Below, piece by piece: positions 51,624 to 64,000 of a stretch of 64,000 nucleotides of DNA. Every line of letters begins with the position of its first letter. The first letter of the stretch is position 1. The position numbers and the translations under genes were made by a program. The notes beneath the pieces are model-generated. The model was not told the DNA's origin, did not search any database, and saw only the letters and a list, made by a program, of their open reading frames with translations. Source of the DNA: Paracidovorax wautersii (GTDB lineage Bacteria > Pseudomonadota > Gammaproteobacteria > Burkholderiales > Burkholderiaceae_C); contig NZ_JAVIZX010000001.1 in NCBI RefSeq assembly GCF_031453675.1, forward strand, positions 3,308,001 through 3,372,000, written 5' to 3'.

Positions 51624-52682
51624 ATGTCCGCTGCTGCTTCTTCGCCTGAACACCGTCTGCGCCTGGGCGCACTGCGCCTCACCTCGGGCGCCGAACTGGC
51701 CGACGCCGAGGTGGCCTATGCCACCTATGGCCGGCTTGCGCCCGACGGCGGCAACGCCATCCTGGTCACCCACGGCTACACCGCCAGCCACCAGATGTTG
51801 GCGCACGGCGCCGGCGTGGCCGAGGGATCGTGGGCGTCGTTGATCGGACCGGGGCGGGTGCTGGACACGCAGCGCTACTTCATCGTGTGCAGCAACATGC
51901 TGGGCTCTTGCTATGGCACCACCGGTCCGGCCAGCACCGATCCCCGCACCGGACGGCCCTACGGCGCGGCGTTTCCGGACATCACGCTGCAGGACATCGT
52001 GGCGGTGCAGCACCGGCTGCTCGCGCACCTGGGCGTGCGGCGGCTGCGGGCCATCGTCGGGCCGTCCTACGGAGGCTTCCAGGCGCTGCAGTGGGCGCTG
52101 GACCATCCGGAGATGGTGGAGTCGGTCGCTGCGGTCGTCTCGGCCCCGTACCTGCCGGCCAGCCCGCACATGCACCTGCCCACGCTGATGGCTGCGCTGG
52201 CTGCCGACCCGGGCTGGAACGGCGGCGACTACTACGCCGTACCGGGTGGGGTGCAGGCCACGCTGCGGCGGCTGCGCTGGGACACGCTGCGCGCCTATGG
52301 CATGGACGAAGTGCTGCGCGCCCAGGGCCTGGACGCCACCGTGCGCGACCGCCGCATGGCCGCGATGGCCGACGCCTGGGCGGCCGAGTTCGACGCGCAT
52401 GCGCTCATCGTGCTGCTCAAGGCTGCGCTGGCCTTCGACGTGCGGTCGCAGCTGCCGCGCCTGCGTTGCCCGGTGCTGCATGTGACGGCCAGCACGGACC
52501 TGCTGTTTCCTCCCGCCGAAGTGCGGGACAGCCTGGCCGGCGTGGGCGGCGCGGGCGCGGTCCAGTATCTGGAGATGCCGACGCTGTTCGGCCACCAGGC
52601 CTCGGGCCCGGCGCATGCGCTGTGGGCCCCGGCGCTGCAGACCCTGCTGGCCGGCGGCCTCACGACCGCACCTGCGGCGTGA
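51624..52682 (+). CDS. MetX-like alpha/beta hydrolase
   Basis: A 352-residue alpha/beta hydrolase related to homoserine O-acetyltransferase. Nucleophile elbow with Ser148 in IVGPSYGGFQALQW (MetX has GGSMGGMQAL), an oxyanion region NMLGSCYGTTGPAST, Asp in VTASTDLLFPPAEV and a final His in PTLFGHQASGP. Because its partner gene is a Bug binding protein and not methionine synthesis, a hydrolase or acyltransferase on an imported ester or acid is more likely than methionine biosynthesis. The stop codon (TGA 52680-52682) touches the stop of the RluA gene on the other strand, with no base between them. Confidence 0.85.
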   Translation: MSAAASSPEHRLRLGALRLTSGAELADAEVAYATYGRLAPDGGNAILVTHGYTASHQMLAHGAGVAEGSWASLIGPGRVLDTQRYFIVCSNMLGSCYGTTGPASTDPRTGRPYGAAFPDITLQDIVAVQHRLLAHLGVRRLRAIVGPSYGGFQALQWALDHPEMVESVAAVVSAPYLPASPHMHLPTLMAALAADPGWNGGDYYAVPGGVQATLRRLRWDTLRAYGMDEVLRAQGLDATVRDRRMAAMADAWAAEFDAHALIVLLKAALAFDVRSQLPRLRCPVLHVTASTDLLFPPAEVRDSLAGVGGAGAVQYLEMPTLFGHQASGPAHALWAPALQTLLAGGLTTAPAA

Positions 52683-53361
52683 TCAGAACGGCGCTGGTGC
52701 GCTGAACTGCAGTGCCTCGCCCGTGCGGGGATGGTCGAACGCCAGCCGCGTGGCATGCAGCAGCAGGCGCGGCGCGCGGGCCTGCACGGCCGCGTCGGCA
52801 TAGAGCGCATCGCCCAGGATCGGATGGCCGAGCGCCGCCAGGTGCACGCGCAGCTGGTGCGTGCGGCCCGTGACGGGTTGCAGCTCCACGCGCGTGGTGG
52901 GGCTGCCACTGCCATCGGTTCCAACGGCCAGCACCCGCCACTCCGTCACGCTGGGCTTGCCGTGTTCGGCATCGATGATGCGCAGCGGCCGGCGCTCCCA
53001 GTCGGCGGCGATCGGCAGGTCGATCACGCCCCAGCCGCCTGTGCCCACACCGTCGGCGGGCGGCGCCAGGGTGCCCGCCACCACGGCCTGGTAGCGCTTG
53101 TGCACCTGGCGCTGGGCGAAGGCGTGGCCCAGGCTGCGCTGCACGGCCGGCGAGCGGGCCATGAGCACCAGGCCCGAGGTGGCCTGGTCCAGCCGGTGCA
53201 CGATGAGGGCATCGGGCCACTGCTGCTGCGCCCGGGCGCTCAGGCAATCCTGCTTGTCGGGGCCGCGGCCGGGCACGCACAGCAGGCCCGAGGGCTTGTC
53301 GAGCACGAGCAGGTCGTCGTCGGCATAGACGCACGCCAGGCCCGGCGGCACGGCCGCGGCG

Positions 53362-53375
<14 letters not shown>
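52683..53375 (-). CDS. RluA-family pseudouridine synthase
   Basis: A 230-residue rRNA pseudouridine synthase of the RluA family. Catalytic Asp in IVHRLDQATSGLVLMARS, and the later VTGRTHQLRVHLAALGHPIL and GDALYADAAVQAR conserved. Without the N-terminal S4 domain of RluC/D, it resembles RluA or the smaller YciL-like synthases; the RNA target is not clear. ATG 53375 (MALPDAAAVPPG); the 3' end of the kinase gene overlaps its start by 14 bases on the same strand. Confidence 0.9.
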
Positions 53376-55632
<2,257 letters not shown>

Positions 55633-55847
55633 GGTGGCGCTGCGCAGGCCAGGGTGCCCGCGACCGTCCGCCAGTGTACGCGGGCGGTCTGCGGGGCGCG
55701 CTGGCGCACGGGCTGGGGTACTTGGCCGAAGGTGCCGTGGTGCGCCCCGGCAGCGCCGGGCGCGGCGCCGTGGACGCTGATGCAGGGCACAACGATGCTA
55801 TTAAAAGAGAAGCTAAATGCGCTGGTTCAATCAGCAATTCAATCCCA

Positions 55848-55899
55848 TTTGACCTTGAATATCAGGCAAATCAAGCGCAAGCAGCTATCTTTTAAGTAG
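55848..55899 (+). repeat. Dispersed intergenic repeat, copy 8
   Basis: A diverged left half (TTTGACCTTGAATATCAGGC) with a conserved right half: AATCAAGCGC, AAGCAGCTAT and TTTTAAGTAG. It lies between the hybrid kinase and the FKBP gene, antisense to both. A second AT-rich, less clear strip precedes it at 55795-55845. Confidence 0.65.
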
Positions 55900-55920
55900 C
55901 GCATGGGTGCCGGCACGCGC

Positions 55921-56331
55921 TCAGCGCGAGACCGACAGCAGCTCGATCTCGAAATGCAGCGTGGCGTTGGGCGGAATCACACCGCCGGCGCCCCGGCTGC
56001 CATAGGCGATGCCGGGCGGGCAGATCAGCTTGGCCTTGCCACCGGGCTTCATGCGCTGCACGCCCTCCGTCCAGCAGCGGATCACGCCGTTGAGCGGAAA
56101 CTCGGTCGGCTCGCCGCGCTTGTAGGAACTGTCGAACTCCTTGCCGTCTGGGAAAGTGCCGCGGTAGTGCACCTTGACCGTGTCGGTCGCCTTGGGGGAC
56201 TCACCGGTGCCTTCCTTGAGCGACTGGTAGATCAGGCCGGAGGCCGTGGTGACGGGGGCTGCCGCAGGAGTCTGGGCGATGGCGAGCGGGGCGAGGGTGG
56301 CGAAGGCCAGGGCGGCGATGAGGGGGCGCAT
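55921..56331 (-). CDS. FKBP-type peptidyl-prolyl cis-trans isomerase, exported
   Basis: A 136-residue protein with a signal peptide cleaved near APLAIAQTPAA and an FKBP domain: VKVHYRGTFPDGKEFDSSYK, GVIRCWTEGVQRMKPGGKAK and GSRGAGGVIPPNATLHFEIE. The catalytic Tyr, Phe/Trp and Asp pocket residues are present. It probably helps folding of periplasmic or outer-membrane proteins. ATG 56331 with GGAGC upstream; an open frame extends 76 codons further but without signal-peptide sense. Confidence 0.92.
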   Translation of the reverse strand: MRPLIAALAFATLAPLAIAQTPAAAPVTTASGLIYQSLKEGTGESPKATDTVKVHYRGTFPDGKEFDSSYKRGEPTEFPLNGVIRCWTEGVQRMKPGGKAKLICPPGIAYGSRGAGGVIPPNATLHFEIELLSVSR

Positions 56332-56854
56332 TGAGGAAAGCTCCAGAAATGAGGCAAGGGGCCAATGGTAGAGAAATCGACGGCCCGGCGGTGATTGCAC
56401 CTGAACGCCAACGCGGGGGCGGGCGGAAAAGCCGTTCGCTGCAGCCATCGCGCGAGGCGTCCTGGGCGGTCTTGCTGCGCGTATGCCCGCGTCTTGTTCA
56501 TGCTGCCTGACACCGGTGGGCTGCGTTGGCTGTCGCATGCAGCCGGTCATGCCGGCCACGGTCAGGAGTGCGACCTACCGCGACGGATTCTCTTCACTAG
56601 GAGGCAGCGTCATGCCTCTGGCGCGCTCCCGCGCTTCCGGCGCCGTCCGCGGGGCTCCGATCTACGAAGGTGGAGGCGCTGCAGAACCCGGGGCGATCCA
56701 GCAGCCCGGCACCGTGGCTGCCCAGCCGCTGCGGCCACTGCCGTCGCCGTCGCCCTGGCGACAAAGCGCTCGGGAAAGCCCGCGCAGAGGCCGTAGCGGT
56801 CGTCCCTAGACTGGCCGCTCGCAGCCGTTCTTTCAACTGATCCAAAGGCCTCCC
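56332..56854. other. Long intergenic region
   Basis: A 523-bp gap between FKBP and the lipoprotein hydrolase. A 65-codon frame at 56612-56809 has an AGGAGG ribosome site, but its Pro/Arg-rich translation has no family and I do not call it a gene. No promoter or repeat is clear. Confidence 0.4.
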
Positions 56855-58300
56855 ATGCAGCCCACCCGTTCTCCCTTCTTCCCCCGTACGGCCGCCGTCT
56901 GCGCGGTGAGCGCGATGCTGCTCGGCGCTTGTGGGGGTGGTGGCGGCTCGGGCGGAACTGGGCCGGAGGAAACGCGCGCGCAGGACAGCCGCAACAGCTT
57001 TGCCGTGGCGACCGCCAGCCTGCCGTTCGCCGCCATGGACGGCGCCACGGTCGAGACCGACCGCTGGACGGGTATCAACGCCGGTGCGGGCTACCGCATC
57101 GAGGTGCCGAAGAACTGGAACGGCATGTTGGTCATGTACGCCCACGGCTATGCCGGCGAAGGCAACGCGCTGACGGTGTCCAACCCGGCCTTCCGGCGGT
57201 ACTTGATCGAGAACGGCTACGCCTGGGCCGCGTCCAGCTACACCAAGAATTTCTACGACGTGCGCGTGGGCGTGGAAGACACCAACGCACTGGCCAACGC
57301 GTTCGTCGGCATCGCCGCCGCCAACGGCCGCGCGCTGCCCGAGCCCACCCGCACCTACCTGACGGGTGTGTCCATGGGCGGCCACATCACCGCCGCCGCC
57401 ATCGAGGACGAGGCGCAGCGCACCGCCATCCACAAGCGCACCTACCAGGGCGCTTTGCCCATGTGCGCCGTGCTGGGAGACCTGTCGCTGTACAACTACT
57501 TCGGCGCTTACCAACTGGCCGCGCAAAAGCTCGCCGGCCTGCCCGCCGCCAGCGCACCTACGACCGACTGGGCCACGATCGCCCCGCAGGTGCGCAATGC
57601 CTTGTTCGGCAACCAGACATCGTTCTCGTCGGTCACGCCGCAAGGGCAGAAGCTCAAGGACATCGTGATGAACCTGACCGGCGGGCCGCGGCCGATCTTC
57701 GACCAGGGCTTTGCCAACGCGCCGCTGCAGAACACCGTGTGGGGCACCTTCGGGCGCGACGGCACCATCAACGGCATCCTGAACAAGCAGGGCATCGACA
57801 CCACCGCCACCGTCTACCGCTTCAATGCCAGCGACGCCGAGGTGGCCAACTTCAACGCCACCATCGCCAAGTGGGTGCCCGCGCCGGATGCCAACCGCCT
57901 GCGCAGCGACGGACTGCGTTGGGTGCCGCAGGTCAACGGCCAGTTCCGCATCCCCGTGGTGACGCTGCACACGCTGGGCGACATGTACGTGCCCTTCCAC
58001 ATGGAACAGGTCTACCGCGACCGCGCCGAGGCCAACGGCAGCGGCCAGTGGCTGGTGCAGCGCGCCGTGCGCGCGCCGAGCCACTGTGACTTCACCGTGG
58101 CCGAGCAGTCCGAAGCGTTCAAGGCCCTGGCCGACTGGGTCGAGAAAGGCGTCAAACCGGCCGGCGACGACGTGAAGACGCCTGCCACCCTGGCCGATGC
58201 GCGTTATGGCTGTACCTACACCCGCAACGCTGGGGGGCGGGATGACAGCGCCACCACCGTGGCTACCCGCGCGGCCATGCCGGGGTGTGGTGGGAGCTGA
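56855..58300 (+). CDS. Secreted lipoprotein, alpha/beta hydrolase-like
   Basis: A 481-residue protein. The signal peptide ends in AMLLGACGGGGGS, a lipobox with C26 and a Gly-rich linker, so it is a lipoprotein, probably on the cell surface or outer membrane. The catalytic domain has a Ser elbow GVSMGGHITAA (GxSxG), Asp in TLHTLGDMYVPFHM, and His in RAPSHCDFTVAEQS, the order of an alpha/beta hydrolase triad. GYAGEGNALTVSNPAFRRYL is near the oxyanion region. It could be an esterase or depolymerase on an outside polymer or ester. No family name is certain. ATG 56855; nothing else on the strand. Confidence 0.75.
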   Translation: MQPTRSPFFPRTAAVCAVSAMLLGACGGGGGSGGTGPEETRAQDSRNSFAVATASLPFAAMDGATVETDRWTGINAGAGYRIEVPKNWNGMLVMYAHGYAGEGNALTVSNPAFRRYLIENGYAWAASSYTKNFYDVRVGVEDTNALANAFVGIAAANGRALPEPTRTYLTGVSMGGHITAAAIEDEAQRTAIHKRTYQGALPMCAVLGDLSLYNYFGAYQLAAQKLAGLPAASAPTTDWATIAPQVRNALFGNQTSFSSVTPQGQKLKDIVMNLTGGPRPIFDQGFANAPLQNTVWGTFGRDGTINGILNKQGIDTTATVYRFNASDAEVANFNATIAKWVPAPDANRLRSDGLRWVPQVNGQFRIPVVTLHTLGDMYVPFHMEQVYRDRAEANGSGQWLVQRAVRAPSHCDFTVAEQSEAFKALADWVEKGVKPAGDDVKTPATLADARYGCTYTRNAGGRDDSATTVATRAAMPGCGGS

Positions 58301-58678
58301 TCTTTTGTCAGCCCGCGCTTGTCGCTTCCCAGTGTGGGTTTCAGAGAGACGGAGCTGCGCTGAACCCATCCCTCGCGCGGCGTGTCATTCCGATGGGGCT
58401 GCCTGCAGCGTGGCCCATCCTCGCTGTGGAGGTGCTTAAGCGTTCAGCGGGCTCGGGGCCCTCCGCCGCAAGAGGCAGCGCGGCGCCACTACCAGCCGAT
58501 CTTCTGGTTGGAGCCTCCTGTCCCACTGGAGCACGCTGACGTGCCCCTGGCGCAGGGCGTAACGTTTCGACAAATGGGCGCCGCACGCTGCAGCCTGTTC
58601 GGCAGTGGCCGCAAATTTCCTGTGTACTACCACCAGAGCCAAGCCGAGCCACGAAGCAGCGCCGGCTTGAATGATCGG
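58301..58678. other. Gene-poor gap
   Basis: 378 bp with no supported gene. Short frames on the minus strand (for example 58436-58642) have no recognisable domain. It begins the less GC-rich stretch that runs to about 60.1 kb. Confidence 0.4.
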
Positions 58679-59074
58679 TCAGGCCGCGTCCCCGAATTCG
58701 CGGACATGCGGCGCATACGCTGAAATAACGGAAACACACAGGCACTCTGAGACCACGAGCCACTCTTGCATGGCGTCGAGCGACGCGGTCACGTGCAGGA
58801 ACTGCCCCGCAGCGCGTTCCCGCCAGCCGCCAGAAGTGACCTTGTAAAGAGCATGACCCGTGGTGAGAGGCGTTTGCCAATACCCCAGCATGTCCCCCTC
58901 ATCCATCACCTGGAATGCCCGGGCGAAGACGAAGTGGATCTCAAGATAGCGGTCGACGCCTTCCGGGGCGGCTACAACAATACGCAAGCCGGAATTCGTG
59001 CTGTGGATTTCGGCGATGTCCGAGCCCCTATGCCACTCGAGTTCGGAGCCAACGGGTTCTAGGAGTGTCCGCAT
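58679..59074 (-). CDS. Orphan hypothetical protein (immunity-like)
   Basis: A 131-residue soluble protein, MRTLLEPVGSELEWHRGSDI at the start, then RYLEIHFVFARAFQVMDEGD, MLGYWQTPLTTGHALYKVTS and CLCVSVISAYAPHVREFGDA. The mixed aromatic/acidic make-up and small single-domain size resemble orphan immunity proteins of polymorphic toxin systems, but no toxin is next to it, so this is a weak inference. GAGG precedes ATG 59074. It lies in a stretch visibly less GC-rich than its neighbours. Confidence 0.7.
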   Translation of the reverse strand: MRTLLEPVGSELEWHRGSDIAEIHSTNSGLRIVVAAPEGVDRYLEIHFVFARAFQVMDEGDMLGYWQTPLTTGHALYKVTSGGWRERAAGQFLHVTASLDAMQEWLVVSECLCVSVISAYAPHVREFGDAA

Positions 59075-59279
59075 AAGGCCTCATGTTTGGCGTAAGGGGG
59101 CCGGTTGGGGGCCTGTTCGGGCGGAGGAAGGGGGGATTCTGAACGTGCCATTCCAGTCTTCGTTGTCCACCTTGACGCCTGACGAGAAAGTGAGGGGCGG
59201 CCCGAGCGCGTGGGGCGCAGAGAACCGACAAGCGTCGCTTGTGAGCTGCCCGTCTCGACTGCGGGGACAGATTGCGCGT

Positions 59280-59753
59280 TCACGGAAAGCGAATTTCCAC
59301 TTCTGCCACTGCTTCTACGAGGGCGCTTTGCCATCCTTGAAATGCACGGGGCCAGCCTTGTGCGACTTTGAAAACCCCGCTTGCCAACAACTCCTGGGCC
59401 TCTGCGGGGGAGGCTTGCGAAGCACGGCGAAGAATGGCAAAGACCTGTGGGGCATTTGGCCCCACATCAGTAACCCAAAGTTCGGGGTCACGATAAGGCT
59501 TGGATTCATAAGGCGGAAAAACACCATATCTGCCACGCAGTTTGGACAGTGCTTCGCCGGTTGTATGAGCGGCCAGGGCTTGAGCTGCTTGCACATGCTC
59601 GTTGCAGAACCACTCCAGGCCTTGGGGATGTCCGGCCCGGCCCTTGAGCAGCGGTTCGAAGTCCGCAAACTGAACCATGCTTCCTCCCGTTCGGAAGTGG
59701 AAATACTCTGAGCCAAAGTCCTTGTTGCAGAGGAAGCAGATGGGTGCTTTCAT
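59280..59753 (-). CDS. Orphan protein with Cys-rich N-terminus and L7/L12-like C-terminal domain
   Basis: A 157-residue protein. The N-terminus has MKAPICFLCNKDFGSEYFHF, a CxxC pair, and a later Cys in LEWFCNEHVQAAQAL, like a small metal-binding knuckle. The C-terminal part DVGPNAPQVFAILRRASQAS, then PAEAQELLASGVFKVAQGWP and AVAEVEIRF follows the pattern of the ribosomal protein L7/L12 C-terminal domain (KxxVIKxVRxxTGLGLKEAK type), seen in bacterial accessory proteins outside the ribosome. ATG 59753 has no clear ribosome site; the frame is open to a TTG at 59855. Function unknown. Confidence 0.65.
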   Translation of the reverse strand: MKAPICFLCNKDFGSEYFHFRTGGSMVQFADFEPLLKGRAGHPQGLEWFCNEHVQAAQALAAHTTGEALSKLRGRYGVFPPYESKPYRDPELWVTDVGPNAPQVFAILRRASQASPAEAQELLASGVFKVAQGWPRAFQGWQSALVEAVAEVEIRFP

Positions 59754-60128
59754 GCCGAAGCAGTCTAGCGCTTGACGTGGGGCCGTGGGAGCCGCTGGCA
59801 CAGGCGCAGGCAGCCCGAAGCGCGGCTTCTGGCTGCCGAAGCCAGCGGTCAACAAGGCTTGAAACTGACGAAACGGATGCTGGCGAAATCCAGCAGAGCG
59901 CCAAAACTCTAGAGCAGAAACCTTGAGAAGGGCGAAGCGCTGGCGTTAATGGCGGCCCGCTTAAAGCGGAGCATGAAAGGCCTAACGCCCGCGGTAAGCT
60001 CGCGAATGAATACCGTTTGTTGCATGCGCTGGCGGTGAAGTACCCGCATGCCGACCGCAGTGGGGCTGGTGCCTCCCACCCGGCCGGCCGTCATGAAACC
60101 TGGAGCTTGCGTACGCAACTCCAAAACG
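59754..60128. other. Gene-poor gap before the gcv terminator
   Basis: 375 bp with no supported gene. The sequence is less GC-rich than the gcv operon and contains no repeat or promoter that I can name. Confidence 0.4.
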
Positions 60129-60156
60129 CACAAAGGCCTGTCGCCAGGCCTTTGTG
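60129..60156 (-). terminator. Hairpin terminator after gcvP
   Basis: CACAAAGGCCTG and CAGGCCTTTGTG pair perfectly (12 bp) around a TCGC loop. The AAA and TTT next to the stem suit termination of gcvP on the minus strand. Confidence 0.8.
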
Positions 60157-60190
60157 AAGAGAGTGCCCAGCGATGAGGGCCTTGGCTCGG

Positions 60191-63112
<2,922 letters not shown>

Positions 63113-63183
63113 CGGCGGCGGCAGCAGGACGGGCGGCAAAAAGGAAAAGCGCCGCGGCCCGGCAAGGCCGCCGGCGCGTCGGA

Positions 63184-63558
63184 TCAGGCGTTCTTGGTGA
63201 ACTCGGCGTAGGCCGGTTCGTCCATGAGCGCGTCGAACTGCGACAGGTCGCTCACGCGGACCTTGAAGAACCAGCCGGCGCCCAGCGGATCGCTGTTGGC
63301 CAGGGAGGGATCGGCGCGCAGGGCCTCGTTGACCTCGACGATCTCGCCGGAGATGGGCATGTACACATCGGCGGCGGCCTTCACGGACTCGACCACGCCG
63401 GCCACTTCGCCCTGGGCGAACGATGCGCCCACGGCGGGCAGGTCCACGAAGACCACGTCGCCCAGCGCGTCCTGCGCATGCAGCGTGATGCCCACGGTGG
63501 CGGCCTGGTGGTCAGCGATGTCGATCCACTCGTGGTCCTTGGAAAACTTGGCGGTCAT
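63184..63558 (-). CDS. gcvH: Glycine cleavage H-protein
   Basis: A 124-residue H-protein. The lipoylation lysine is in [20 protein letters not shown], the normal ESVKA motif. N-terminal [20 protein letters not shown] and C-terminal [20 protein letters not shown] are standard. It carries the aminomethyl group from GcvP to GcvT. It follows gcvT by about 118 bases and precedes gcvP by 71 bases. Confidence 0.97.
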   Translation of the reverse strand: MTAKFSKDHEWIDIADHQAATVGITLHAQDALGDVVFVDLPAVGASFAQGEVAGVVESVKAAADVYMPISGEIVEVNEALRADPSLANSDPLGAGWFFKVRVSDLSQFDALMDEPAYAEFTKNA

Positions 63559-63676
63559 GGGGGCTCCAGAAAATGAAAGGTCAATCAGAGGAAAAAAGAG
63601 AACTGCCGTTGCCAGCTGCGACTGTAGCCGGGCGGGGACGGTCTTCCAACGGCTGAGGCGGTGCGGCGCGGCGCGA

Positions 63677-64000
63677 TCAGCCGCGGTGGTAGCGCGGCGG
63701 GGTGAACGGCATGGGCGCCACCTCCATCGGCACGGGCTTGCCGCGCACGATGGCGTTCACACGCGTGCCAGGGGCCGCGTGGTCTGCAGACACGTAGGCC
63801 ATGGCGATGGGCTGGTCTACCGTGGGGCCGAGCAGGCCGCTGGTCACCTCGCCGATGCGCTGGCCCTGCAGATCCTGCAGCTCGGTGTGCTCACGCACGG
63901 GCACGCGCTCCAGGGCCACCAGTCCCACGCGTTTGCGGGTAAGGCGGGCGGGCTGGTCGATCTGCGCCAGCACCTTGTCGGCACCCGGGAAGCCGCCGGC
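63677..64000 (-). CDS. gcvT: Aminomethyltransferase (T-protein), C-terminal fragment
   Basis: The last 107 residues of GcvT; the gene runs past the window edge. The C-terminal barrel has [40 protein letters not shown] and a final [16 protein letters not shown], all usual for T-proteins. It transfers the methylene group from GcvH to tetrahydrofolate. As the first gene of the operon its promoter, and any glycine riboswitch, would lie beyond the window. Confidence 0.95.
   Translation of the reverse strand, partial: AGGFPGADKVLAQIDQPARLTRKRVGLVALERVPVREHTELQDLQGQRIGEVTSGLLGPTVDQPIAMAYVSADHAAPGTRVNAIVRGKPVPMEVAPMPFTPPRYHRG

Noticed and set aside
56612-56809. A 65-codon frame with an AGGAGG ribosome site
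   Set aside because: The Pro/Arg-rich translation has no family and looks like non-coding GC-rich DNA; one good ribosome site is not enough.
58436-58642. A 68-codon minus-strand frame downstream of the immunity-like gene
   Set aside because: No domain, unusual composition and no ribosome site.

Overview
The window is high-GC DNA packed with genes on both strands. It looks like a chromosomal segment of a betaproteobacterium of the Comamonadaceae, most likely of the Acidovorax/Paracidovorax group. This is an inference from gene content: CysB-type LysR regulators, Bug/TctC solute-binding proteins, the DUF3348-DUF802-OmpA-DUF2894 cluster, the lptGF/pepA/holC neighbourhood, and a short palindromic intergenic repeat I associate with this family. 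I saw no rRNA, tRNA, IS element, phage gene or CRISPR array.

Layout. 1-3.8 kb: the tail of a CysB-family regulator, then a nickel module of NikR, a TonB-dependent receptor with a candidate NikR operator, and a DUF4198 periplasmic protein. 4.0-4.8 kb: a GNAT acetyltransferase. 5.0-10.5 kb: a four-gene, mostly translationally coupled cluster encoding DUF3348, a 1056-residue MotA/ZorA-like membrane protein with a repeat-rich tail (DUF802), a MotB/ZorB-like OmpA protein, and DUF2894. This is the best candidate here for a functionally undescribed machine. 10.6-16.9 kb: DUF1090 protein, a four-domain rhodanese beside a thiol dioxygenase, a divergent LysR/MFS pair and a small HTH protein. 16.9-24.4 kb: a Pro/Tyr-rich secreted protein, a hybrid histidine kinase, and a metN-metI-(chemoreceptor)-metQ methionine uptake locus.

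24.6-29.6 kb: a family 2A encapsulin locus of rhodanese, serine acetyltransferase, XRE regulator, nanocompartment shell and cysteine desulfurase cargo with a long disordered N-terminal extension. Serine is activated for cysteine synthesis, the desulfurase takes sulfur from cysteine inside a protein shell, and a rhodanese can move the persulfide sulfur. 29.8-36.6 kb: LrgAB-type membrane pair, an FMN reductase, an aminotransferase broken by a one-base frameshift, CysB, and a coupled lptF-lptG-cbiX operon. 36.7-40.5 kb: pepA, holC, a hypothetical gene and a branched-chain amino-acid binding protein. 40.6-50.5 kb: a 2-hydroxyacid dehydrogenase, a diguanylate cyclase, an acyl-CoA ligase, a PilZ protein, a 2OG-Fe(II) dioxygenase, a universal stress protein, a Bug protein, an SDR and a LacI regulator. 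50.5-56.3 kb: a LacI-type operator in front of a Bug protein and a MetX-like hydrolase, then an RluA pseudouridine synthase, a second hybrid kinase and an FKBP. 56.9-60.1 kb: a lipoprotein hydrolase and a gene-poor stretch with two orphan genes, one with a ribosomal L7/L12-like C-terminal domain. 60.2-64 kb: the glycine cleavage operon gcvT-gcvH-gcvP, cut by the window edge.

Two themes run through the window. Sulfur metabolism recurs (CysB twice, metNIQ, rhodaneses, thiol dioxygenase, encapsulin/desulfurase, serine acetyltransferase, a methionine-aminotransferase-like gene, CbiX). Eight copies of one short two-hairpin repeat family sit in the intergenic gaps.
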